Source of the DNA: Burkholderiales bacterium | Lineage (GTDB): Bacteria; Pseudomonadota; Gammaproteobacteria; Burkholderiales; WYBJ01 | Length of the DNA: 36,228 nt | Assembly: GCA_020848435.1 (NCBI GenBank) | Contig: JADLAC010000023.1 | Location: 1-36,228 of the forward strand | Direction of reading: 5' to 3' | Shown here: positions 8,996 to 15,801 of the stretch, in pieces | Layout: every line of letters begins with the position of its first letter | Numbering within the stretch: the stretch's first letter is position 1 | Notes under the pieces: generated by a model | Database searches by the model: none | Seen by the model: the letters and a program-made list of their open reading frames with translations, nothing else | Told to the model about the DNA's origin: nothing | Made by a program: the position numbers and the translations under genes

Positions 8996-9278
8996 ACGCC
9001 GCGCCGCGGTCGCCCTCGCCTACGGCGCCGACACGCCGGCACCCAAGGTCGTGGCCAAGGGCGTCGGCCTGGTGGCCGAGGCCATCATCGAGCGGGCGCG
9101 CGCGGCCGGTGTCTACGTCCACGACTCGCCCGAGCTGGTCGGGCTGCTGATGCAAGTGGATCTGGACCGCCATATCCCGCCGCAACTGTATGTCGCCGTG
9201 GCCGAGGTGCTCGCCTGGATGTATCGCCTGGAGCAAAGCAGCGAGCGCTCCGCCGGCATGGAGCGAAGCCATGAGTGA
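8979..9278 (+). CDS. Stand-alone FlhB C-terminal domain protein (FhlB-like)
   Basis: The 99-residue product aligns by eye along its length with the cytoplasmic domain of the export switch protein FlhB. It shows the PAPKVVAKGVGLVAEAI block, the DSPELVGLLMQVDLDRHIPPQLY block and the AEVLAWMYRLE end. It has no membrane part. It begins just where FlhB self-cleaves but lacks the NPTH cleavage motif, so it resembles the released C-fragment. Small FhlB proteins of this kind occur next to fliK-like genes in many bacteria. It overlaps fliK by 17 bases and ycgR by 8, so the three are coupled. A role in modulating export switching is inferred. Confidence 0.88.
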   Translation: MTLPSERRAAVALAYGADTPAPKVVAKGVGLVAEAIIERARAAGVYVHDSPELVGLLMQVDLDRHIPPQLYVAVAEVLAWMYRLEQSSERSAGMERSHE

Positions 9279-10050
9279 AGTCGCGATCGAACCCGCCATC
9301 ACCCCGCCAGCACCCGAGGCGCTGGAGGACGCGGACGAGTCGCGCTACATGCTGCAAGCGCGCATCGACATCGCCGCGGTCCTGCGCGACATCGCGCGCA
9401 CCAAGACGCTCGTAACGGTGCATTCGGGCGCCGGCCAGCAGACCTTGCTCACGCCCCTGCTCGGGGTCGATACGGCCAGCGGCGAGATCGAGTTCGACTG
9501 TAGCGGCAGCGAGAACCTCAACCGGGCCGTGCTGCAAGCCCGCCGGCTGCTGTTCTATTCCACCCAGGACAGGATCAAGATCCGCTTCACCACGGGCTCT
9601 GCTCGCCTGGTCGAGCGCGACGGGCGCGGCGCGTTCTCGGTTCGCTTCCCGGACACCATGCTGCGCCTGCAACGGCGCGAATTCTACCGAGTGCTCGCGC
9701 CGGTGGCGCGGCCGATACGCTGCATCGTGCCGGTCGAAGACGAGGCAGGGCAGCGCCGCGTCGATGCCCGCCTGCACGACCTGAGCCAGGGCGGTGTCGC
9801 GCTGGTGACGCAGCCCGGGGAGTTGACCGCGCAGGCCGGAACGTGCTTTCCCAACAGCCGCATCGTTCTGCCGGAAACCGGCAACGCCGTGGTCACGCTC
9901 GAAGCCGTCTATGTCATCGACATGACGCTGCTCAACGGCAAGACGGCTGCCCGCACCGGCTGCAAGTTCGTGCGGCCCTCGATGGCGGCGCTGGCGCTGA
10001 TCCAACGCCACATGATGAAGCTCGAGCGCGAGAAGAAGGCGCGCGACTGA
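9271..10050 (+). CDS. ycgR: Flagellar brake protein YcgR (PilZ, c-di-GMP receptor)
   Basis: YcgR binds c-di-GMP and then acts on the flagellar motor or stator to slow swimming. The 259-residue product has an N-terminal YcgR domain (about 20-125) and a C-terminal PilZ domain (about 130-245). Both ligand motifs are complete: RxxxR (R136-E-F-Y-R140) and DxSxxG (D170-L-S-Q-G-G175). The ATG at 9271 overlaps the previous stop (ATGAGTGA) and is preferred over an in-frame upstream start inside the FhlB-like gene. It is the last gene of the filament cluster. Confidence 0.94.
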   Translation: MSEVAIEPAITPPAPEALEDADESRYMLQARIDIAAVLRDIARTKTLVTVHSGAGQQTLLTPLLGVDTASGEIEFDCSGSENLNRAVLQARRLLFYSTQDRIKIRFTTGSARLVERDGRGAFSVRFPDTMLRLQRREFYRVLAPVARPIRCIVPVEDEAGQRRVDARLHDLSQGGVALVTQPGELTAQAGTCFPNSRIVLPETGNAVVTLEAVYVIDMTLLNGKTAARTGCKFVRPSMAALALIQRHMMKLEREKKARD

Positions 10051-10092
10051 CGCCAAGCGCTGCACCCACCACTTCTCGGCCGACACACGCTT

Positions 10093-10128
10093 CAGGCCCG
10101 ATCGCCGGATAGAGACATTCCGGGCCTG
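10093..10128 (+). terminator. Possible hairpin terminator after ycgR
   Basis: CAGGCCCG at 10093-10100 pairs perfectly with CGGGCCTG at 10121-10128, about 40 bases after the last flagellar gene. The loop is 20 bases and there is no T-run, so if it terminates transcription it is not a classical intrinsic terminator. Confidence 0.3.
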
Positions 10129-10307
10129 GACCGAGAGGGAGATCGCGGCCAGCACGGCGCTCTGCGCGCAGGCGCGAGCTGCGGGTCTGCACCTGAGCAT
10201 GACCCGACCCCGCTCACTGAAGAACCACGCCGAGCCGCTTCAGACCCTCTGCCTTCCCTACGAAGGAACCGAACCAAGTGCGGATATCGTAGTGTGCGGC
10301 GTAAAGT

Positions 10308-10313
10308 TACAAT
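10308..10313 (+). promoter_or_regulatory. Candidate -10 box of the parDE-like operon
   Basis: TACAAT lies 30 bases before the antitoxin ATG at 10343 and differs from the TATAAT consensus at one base. No good -35 hexamer is visible at the right spacing, so it may depend on a regulator or be autorepressed. Confidence 0.3.
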
Positions 10314-10342
10314 GACGTGGTTGATTCTTGGCGAGCTTATGA

Positions 10343-10597
10343 ATGGACGCATTTACGCTATCGAAAACATTGACGCGTCGCCTCGACCGCGTCGCTCGGG
10401 AAACCGGTGCGCGCGCCGATACACTAGTCCGCGACGCTGTGAAGGGTCACCTTGATTATCTTGAATGGTTGAGGCAAAGCCTCAATGATGCTGAACAAGA
10501 AGCTCAGCAGTCAGGCTGGCTGAGCTCTGCGGAAGTGCGTCGCGCACTAGGCGCAGAATCCGCCAGACGCACGCATGGCCGCGCACGGTCGCGTTGA
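10343..10597 (+). CDS. Ribbon-helix-helix antitoxin (CopG/ParD-like)
   Basis: This small 84-residue protein is placed as the antitoxin of a type II pair. The N-terminal 45 residues fit a ribbon-helix-helix DNA-binding fold: a short strand (AFTLSKTLTRRLD), then two helices (VARETGARADTLVRDAVKGHL). The C-terminal half (WLRQSLNDAEQEAQQSGWLSSA) is the kind of acidic helical arm that wraps a RelE/ParE toxin. It overlaps the toxin start by 23 bases. It would bind and silence the toxin and repress its own promoter. Confidence 0.85.
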   Translation: MDAFTLSKTLTRRLDRVARETGARADTLVRDAVKGHLDYLEWLRQSLNDAEQEAQQSGWLSSAEVRRALGAESARRTHGRARSR

Positions 10598-10862
10598 GTG
10601 GTCGCCGCGGGCGCTGCGCGATCTGATAGCGATCTACCGTTACACCTTAAGCGAAAACCCACGCGCGGCCGCAGAACAAAGCGAGCACATCATTGAGCGC
10701 GCCGAATCGCTGGGACCGAATCCAAGGCTCGGTAAACCTTCTCGGTTGCCGGGCTGGCGCGTACTCGTGCTGACTCGCTTCCCCTATTCAGTTTACTATC
10801 GTCATTCACAGCGCACCATCCAAGTGCTGCGCGTTGTGCACCAGCGGCGCCAATTCCCATAG
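10575..10862 (+). CDS. RelE/ParE family toxin
   Basis: The 95-residue product has the RelE/ParE plan: an N-terminal helical hairpin (VEWSPRALRDLIAIYRYTLSENP), then strands ending in WRVLVLTRFPYSVYYRH and VLRVVHQRRQFP. The last block is typical of the ParE/RelE fold. ParE members poison DNA gyrase and RelE members cut mRNA in the ribosome; the sequence alone does not decide, although the long helical hairpin favours ParE. The gene overlaps its antitoxin. It looks intact, unlike the vapBC pair elsewhere in the window. Confidence 0.85.
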   Translation: MAAHGRVEWSPRALRDLIAIYRYTLSENPRAAAEQSEHIIERAESLGPNPRLGKPSRLPGWRVLVLTRFPYSVYYRHSQRTIQVLRVVHQRRQFP

Positions 10863-10909
10863 ACTCAGTACGCTATCATGCTCGCATTGCCTGCCGCTCA
10901 CGATGCGCC

Positions 10910-11890
10910 ATGGGACAACTGCTGAACGGAGCATGGATCGCCGACGACGATGCGCTGCGCAGCGCGGGTGGACGCTTCTTGCGGCCGGCCTCGAGCTTCC
11001 GCTCGTGGCTGACACCCGACGGCGCTGCCGGTATGAGCGGCGGCGCCGGTTTTCGCGCCGAAGCCGGACGCTACCATCTCTACCTCTCGCATGCCTGCCC
11101 GTGGGCGCACCGAACCGCGATCTTTCGCGCCCTGAAGCGGCTCGACGCGCTCATCGGCGTTTCCGTGACGCATTGGCTCATGGGGGAGCAGGGCTGGACG
11201 TTCGAGCCGGGGCCGGGCGTGATCGGCGATGACATCAACGGCGCGCGCTACCTGTACGAGATCTACTCGAAGGCGGATCCGGCGTATAGCGGGCGGGTGA
11301 CCGTGCCGGTGCTGTGGGACAAGCAACGCCGCACCATCGTGAACAACGAGTCGTCCGAGATCATCCGCATGCTCAACAGCGCCTTCGACGCGCTCGGCGC
11401 GGAGCCCGGCGATTACTATCCCGAGCGGCTGCGGCCCGAGATCGACGCGGTCAACGAGCGGGTCTACCGCACGCTCAACAACGGCGTCTACCGCGCCGGT
11501 TTTGCCCGCACCCAGGAGGCGTACGACGAAGCGGTGCGGGAGCTGTTCGACACCCTGGCGTGGCTGGAAGGGCGGCTCGCGCGCCAGCGCTATCTGGCGG
11601 GCGATGCATTGACCGAGGCCGATTGGCGCACGTTCACCACGCTGGTGCGCTTCGACGCGGTGTACGTCGGTCACTTCAAGTGCAACCTGCGCCGCCTCGC
11701 CGACTATCCCAACCTCTGGGCCTACACGCGCGAGCTCTATCAATATCCGGGCATCGCCGCGACCGTGAACATGGCGCACATCAAGCGCCATTATTACGAG
11801 AGCCACCGGCGGATCAATCCCTACGCGATCGTGCCGATCGGCCCCGCGCTCGACTTCGCTGCGCCTCACGGCAGGGGCGGCGGCGCGTAA
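10910..11890 (+). CDS. Glutathionyl-hydroquinone reductase (xi-class GST, YqjG-like)
   Basis: The enzyme reduces glutathionyl-hydroquinones to hydroquinone using glutathione, a step in quinone detoxification. The 326-residue product has the N-terminal thioredoxin-fold domain with catalytic Cys63 in the xi-class motif CPWAHR. The NNESSEIIRMLN stretch and an all-helical C-domain (about 160-310) follow. Length and motif agree with E. coli YqjG and fungal Ecm4. It starts 47 bases after the toxin gene; a TATCAT element at 10874-10879 could be its own -10 box. The family assignment is firm; the physiological quinone is unknown. Confidence 0.95.
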   Translation: MGQLLNGAWIADDDALRSAGGRFLRPASSFRSWLTPDGAAGMSGGAGFRAEAGRYHLYLSHACPWAHRTAIFRALKRLDALIGVSVTHWLMGEQGWTFEPGPGVIGDDINGARYLYEIYSKADPAYSGRVTVPVLWDKQRRTIVNNESSEIIRMLNSAFDALGAEPGDYYPERLRPEIDAVNERVYRTLNNGVYRAGFARTQEAYDEAVRELFDTLAWLEGRLARQRYLAGDALTEADWRTFTTLVRFDAVYVGHFKCNLRRLADYPNLWAYTRELYQYPGIAATVNMAHIKRHYYESHRRINPYAIVPIGPALDFAAPHGRGGGA

Positions 11891-11963
11891 CAACGGCAAG
11901 CGCCCGAGGCGCGCTCGGGCGCGGTGGGTGCCGCCGGCGGTTTCGGCGTAACGACAATGCCGC

Positions 11964-12746
11964 TCAGGCGGGAAGCTCGCCCCCGCAGATCGCCGCCAGC
12001 ACCTGCCCGATCGGTTCGCGCACCACCGCGTCGGCGATGCCATCGAACTGGGTCGGCTGCGCATTCACGATCACCACCTTGGCGCCGTTCGATTTCGCGA
12101 GCGGCACGGCGTGCGCCACCGGATAGACCTGCAAGGTCGAGCCGACGGCGAGCATGAGGTCGGCCTGTGCGGCTACCTCCATGGCACGGTCGATCACTTC
12201 CGGCACCAGCGCCTGGCCGAACGAGATCGTATCGCTTTTCAATATGCCGCCGCACTGCTCGCAATGCGGATCGTCGTCGCCGCGGCGCACGCGATCGAGC
12301 GTCTGCTGCATCGGCCCCTTGCGCCCGCATTCGAGGCAGATGGCCGAATGCACGTTGCCGTGAACCTCGATCAGCTTGGCGGGCGAATTGCCGGCCCGAA
12401 GATGCAGGCCGTCGATGTTCTGGGTGATCAGCGCGTGCAGCTTGCCGCGCCGCTCGAGCGCCACCAGTGCGGCATGGCCGGCATTGGGCCGGGCGGTGAA
12501 GGCCGGGTGCTCGAGGCGGCCGCGCCACGAGGCCTTGCGGATATCCGCATCGGCGAGGTAGTTCTGCAAGGTTGCGAGCTTTTCTGCCGCCGGATTGCGC
12601 GTCCATACCCCGTTCGGGCCGCGAAAGTCGGGAATGCCCGATTCGGTGGAAATGCCCGCGCCGGTCAACACGACGACGCGCTGGGCTCGCTCCACCCAAG
12701 CACGGATGGTGGCGAGGATATCGGCTTGCCGCGGCCGCTCGGACAT
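11964..12746 (-). CDS. Sirtuin, NAD-dependent protein deacylase
   Basis: Sirtuins remove acyl groups from lysine, using NAD and yielding nicotinamide and O-acyl-ADP-ribose. The 260-residue product has all signatures: GAGIS (29-33) followed by GIPDFRG, TQNIDGLH (108-115), catalytic His129 in the EVHG stretch, and a zinc site C137-x2-C140 with C162-x2-C165. The deacetylase versus desuccinylase type cannot be settled by eye. The ATG at 12746 has a GGGGAGA ribosome site. The open frame continues upstream antisense to other codons, which is a shadow of the patatin gene. It lies 14 bases after the patatin gene and is probably co-transcribed with it. Confidence 0.95.
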   Translation of the reverse strand: MSERPRQADILATIRAWVERAQRVVVLTGAGISTESGIPDFRGPNGVWTRNPAAEKLATLQNYLADADIRKASWRGRLEHPAFTARPNAGHAALVALERRGKLHALITQNIDGLHLRAGNSPAKLIEVHGNVHSAICLECGRKGPMQQTLDRVRRGDDDPHCEQCGGILKSDTISFGQALVPEVIDRAMEVAAQADLMLAVGSTLQVYPVAHAVPLAKSNGAKVVIVNAQPTQFDGIADAVVREPIGQVLAAICGGELPA

Positions 12747-12760
12747 GGTCTCCCCTGCGG

Positions 12761-14617
12761 TCAAGGCGTCAGGTGCGGCGCGACATCTTCGGCCTGCGCC
12801 GCTACCGCCGCTCGGCCCGGATCGAGCGGCTTTTGCTCGAGCGCTTTCAAGGCGTACTCGTACGCGGCCGACTCCACGCGATCGAGCGTCTTGAAATCGA
12901 GCAAGCCGATACCGCGCAACGGCGGCCGCAAGTAGAACTCCACCCGTTCGGCCACGTCGCGCTCGCCGGCGATCGATCCCAGCATCGCGCCGCGAAAAAG
13001 GATCTCGAGTATGGTCGGAATCCGCAGCCCGCGCCGGCGCCACGGACGCGCCGCGAGCAGCCGCGCGGGCGAAGGAAAATCGCTCCAGGTCTGGTCCACG
13101 CTGAGGTCCTTCTCGGCGCTCACGTCGACAGCAACGACTTTCCCATGGCACACCTCGCGCATCACCTCCACCGGCAGGTTGGTGAGCACGCTGCCGTCGA
13201 TCAGGAGATCGCCGTTTTCGCACGCGGGCGGACCGATGCCGGGAATGGAAATGCTCGCCCCGATCGCACGCCAGATCAAGCCGCGGTCGTGCACGCGCAT
13301 GGTTGCCCGGCTCAGATTGGCGGACAAGCAGAAGAAGCGCGCCGGCAAGTCCTCTATCGAACGCGTGCCGTACATGCGTGTCAGCATGTTGGCGAAGCGC
13401 TGGCCCCGGATCAAGGATACGACGGGCACGGTGAAATCGAGCAGCGACCCGCGCTGAATGAACTCCTCGCGCACCGTGCGCTTGATCTCCGGCGGGCTCG
13501 CGCCGGCGGCGAAGAGGGCGCCGATGATCGCGCCGCCGCTGACGCCTCCGATGGCGTCGACCCGCACGCCGGCCTGGCCCAAAGCCCGCAGGACCCCGAT
13601 GTGGGCGAATGCGCGCGCACCGCCGCCGCCGAGCACCAGGCCGATCCCCTGACCCACCAGCAATCGCGCGCAGCGCTCGACGTCGGCCTGCGCGCCGTCG
13701 GCGACGTGATGCCAAGCCTGGATGCCCGAAAACGCAGCGAGCCAAGTCTCCATTGCGCCGCGGGCCGGGCCGCCTGCGCTCAGCAGCACCATTTCTCTGC
13801 GCGCGCCGCCCGCGATTGCATCCTCATCCGCGCTTGCCCGCCGCGGCGGCGGCCGGTGCTCATCGGAGCGCGCGACCAGAACCACGCGATCGGCTTGGCG
13901 CTCGCAAAGCTGCGACCAGGACGCATCTTGCTCGTCGCTCTCGTAGAGCACGTAGGCGTAGCCCTCCTCCTGCCCGTTGAGCCATGCCACCAGGCGCGTG
14001 TCGTCCGGGCTCGCAGCGTGCAATTCCAAGCCGCCGGCGGACAGCGCAGCCGCCGCCGCTTGGCGAGTCAGATGCAACGTGGGGCCGATGACACTCAATG
14101 CGCGTGCCAGCCGTTCGCAGAATTGACCGATGCGCACGCCCGGTACCGCTGGCACGACGCACAGCGTGGACAGGAAATGGCGCGCCGGGGCGCCGCGCAA
14201 GCTGCTCTTCAGCCGGGTCACGAGCTGGCGGGCGAGCTGGGTCATGACCCGCGGATACTGCTCGACCACCCGTTCGAAGGCCGCACGCGACAATGCCAGC
14301 AACACGCTGTCGCGGATCGCTTCCACCCGAGCCGAGCGGCGCTCGCCGGTGAGCAGGGCCATTTCGCCGACGCTTTCGCCGCGACCGAGCTCGGCCACCA
14401 CGCGGCGCACGCCGCGCGATCCGGCTACCGACACGCGCAAGCGCCCATGCACCACGATGTAGAGCGTGTCGCCGCAATCGCCCTCGTCGAACAGCATGAC
14501 GCCGCCGGCGATAGTGACCGGCTGCATGACCGCGGCGACCTCGTGCAGGGCGTAGGCGTCGAGATCGGCCAGCACGCCGACGCGTTCCAATGCCAGTCCG
14601 GAGGCTTGCATGTTCAT
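12761..14617 (-). CDS. Patatin-like phospholipase with cyclic-nucleotide-binding domain (NTE-type)
   Basis: The 618-residue protein is a likely serine lysophospholipase. Residues about 15-130 form a cNMP-binding domain with the GESVGEMALLTGERRSA phosphate-cassette pattern. A divergent region (about 150-315) follows, then a patatin domain. The patatin features are the oxyanion GGGGAR (330-335), nucleophile Ser360 in GVSGG, and catalytic Asp474 in DGS. This order matches the bacterial neuropathy-target-esterase family. A TACAAT box on the minus strand at 14624-14629 sits so close to the ATG that translation may be leaderless or may start at Met3. It probably forms an operon with the sirtuin gene. 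Confidence 0.93.
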   Translation of the reverse strand: MNMQASGLALERVGVLADLDAYALHEVAAVMQPVTIAGGVMLFDEGDCGDTLYIVVHGRLRVSVAGSRGVRRVVAELGRGESVGEMALLTGERRSARVEAIRDSVLLALSRAAFERVVEQYPRVMTQLARQLVTRLKSSLRGAPARHFLSTLCVVPAVPGVRIGQFCERLARALSVIGPTLHLTRQAAAAALSAGGLELHAASPDDTRLVAWLNGQEEGYAYVLYESDEQDASWSQLCERQADRVVLVARSDEHRPPPRRASADEDAIAGGARREMVLLSAGGPARGAMETWLAAFSGIQAWHHVADGAQADVERCARLLVGQGIGLVLGGGGARAFAHIGVLRALGQAGVRVDAIGGVSGGAIIGALFAAGASPPEIKRTVREEFIQRGSLLDFTVPVVSLIRGQRFANMLTRMYGTRSIEDLPARFFCLSANLSRATMRVHDRGLIWRAIGASISIPGIGPPACENGDLLIDGSVLTNLPVEVMREVCHGKVVAVDVSAEKDLSVDQTWSDFPSPARLLAARPWRRRGLRIPTILEILFRGAMLGSIAGERDVAERVEFYLRPPLRGIGLLDFKTLDRVESAAYEYALKALEQKPLDPGRAAVAAQAEDVAPHLTP

Positions 14618-14623
14618 TGCCGG

Positions 14624-14629
14624 ATTGTA
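14624..14629 (-). promoter_or_regulatory. Candidate -10 box of the patatin-sirtuin operon
   Basis: TACAAT on the minus strand lies seven bases before the patatin start codon at 14617. Transcription would start at or next to the ATG, giving a leaderless mRNA. I see no clear -35 hexamer. Confidence 0.25.
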
Positions 14630-14669
14630 GTGAGCGCGTCTTCTCTCCGTGAAGCGAACAGCAAGCCAC

Positions 14670-14690
14670 GCGGGCCGTTTATCGGCCCGT
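14670..14690 (-). terminator. Hairpin downstream of the flavin reductase gene
   Basis: CGGGCCG and CGGCCCG form a perfect 7-bp stem around the loop TTTAT, extended by one G-T pair. It lies about 30 bases past the stop of the flavin reductase gene on the minus strand and before the patatin promoter. On that strand it is followed by a weakly T-rich stretch. A terminator separating the two units is plausible. Confidence 0.5.
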
Positions 14691-14717
14691 GGACCCGTGG
14701 CTGGCCGTGCTGGACAA

Positions 14718-15398
14718 TCAGCGCTTCACGATTCGGGGCATTTTCTCCTGGCCCACGGAGCCCTGCACGTCCTTCCACGCCGGGCGCTGCACGCTCATGA
14801 TCTCGCCGAGATTCGCGTACAGCGAGCCGGACAAGCGGCATACCGGATCGAGCAGCTTGGGGTCCACGCGCCCATCGCGCCACACCGACGGATCGACGTG
14901 GACATGCACGACCCGTCCGATGACGACGTGCGAGTTGCGCTCGCTCACGACCTGCACCAGCTCGCACTCCAGGTGGGCCTTCGCTTCGCGCACCCGCGGC
15001 GGGCGCACTTTGACCGAGGCCACGGGCGCGAGCCCGGCCCATTCGAACTCGTCCTGGTCGTGCGGATAGTCGGCCGAGGTGAAGTTCATTTTCTCCAGCA
15101 CGTGCCCCGTCACGATGTTGCAGACGAACTGCGGCACTTCGCGGATGTTGCGCAGGCTGTCTTTCACGCCGGTCGAGGCGAAGGCGACCAGGAACGGATC
15201 GCCGCCCATGAGATTGAAATACGAGTAGGGGGCGAGATTGCGCACTCCGGATGCCGACACAGTGGAGATCCAACCGATCGGCCGCGGCACCACCAGCGCG
15301 GTCAGCATGAGGTACAGCTCGCGCTCGGGCCAGTCGCCGGGAGAGACCTCCAGGGCGTGCTCGAGCTGCTTCGGCGGGGTGCTGGGGATTGCGGTCAT
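14718..15398 (-). CDS. Flavin reductase family protein (FMN-binding split barrel)
   Basis: The 226-residue product belongs to the DIM6/NTAB flavin-reductase-like family, which binds FMN and often supplies reduced flavin to partner enzymes. Family features are RPIGWISTVSASGVRNLAPYS near the N-terminus, followed by FNLMGGDPFLVAFAS and later the NIVTGHVLEKMN stretch. The ATG at 15398 begins MTAIPSTPP; the 17 upstream in-frame residues include two cysteines and look untranslated. No oxygenase partner is adjacent, so it stands alone. Substrate is unknown. Confidence 0.88.
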   Translation of the reverse strand: MTAIPSTPPKQLEHALEVSPGDWPERELYLMLTALVVPRPIGWISTVSASGVRNLAPYSYFNLMGGDPFLVAFASTGVKDSLRNIREVPQFVCNIVTGHVLEKMNFTSADYPHDQDEFEWAGLAPVASVKVRPPRVREAKAHLECELVQVVSERNSHVVIGRVVHVHVDPSVWRDGRVDPKLLDPVCRLSGSLYANLGEIMSVQRPAWKDVQGSVGQEKMPRIVKR

Positions 15399-15801
15399 GA
15401 CACGGCCTGGTCCGGGAATCGAATCCGGGCAACATAGCAGCATACGCACGCCCGGCCAAGGGGCCCCGGCCGCATTTGCGGATGCGTGCTACATCGGCGG
15501 ATTCCATCGCGTGCGAACAAGCAGCCACGCGCGCGGATTCGACATCCGAGCCCGGATCCTCGCGCCGGCGCTGTGCCGGGCGGCGATGGTTTATCCTTCG
15601 GCAGTTGTCGCCGTGCCGGCGCCTTCGGCGCATGCCGGCGGCGGAGCTGACGTTGCGCCCTTGCCCCGGCGCCTAGGCGACCGACGCGGTGCCGGCGACC
15701 ATCTCGCGGGCGGCAACAAGACGAGCACCGACAAGCATCTCGGGATACCGGTATGACCTGTGCGTGCGGCACGATGACTGCGTCCTGCGCCGATTGAGCC
15801 T
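15399..15801. other. Divergent intergenic region, no gene seen
   Basis: These 403 bases lie between the divergent flavin reductase and sensor kinase genes and should hold both promoters. The open frames here are short and arginine-rich and none resembles a protein. I found no clear -35/-10 pair or operator. Confidence 0.4.

Noticed and set aside
12747..13745. In-frame N-terminal extension of the sirtuin
   Set aside because: The extra 333 residues lie in another frame of the patatin gene, and the sirtuin ATG at 12746 has a good ribosome site.
12572..14800. 742-residue plus-strand frame across the patatin gene and the start of the sirtuin gene
   Set aside because: It runs antisense to two clear genes on the minus strand and has no domain.
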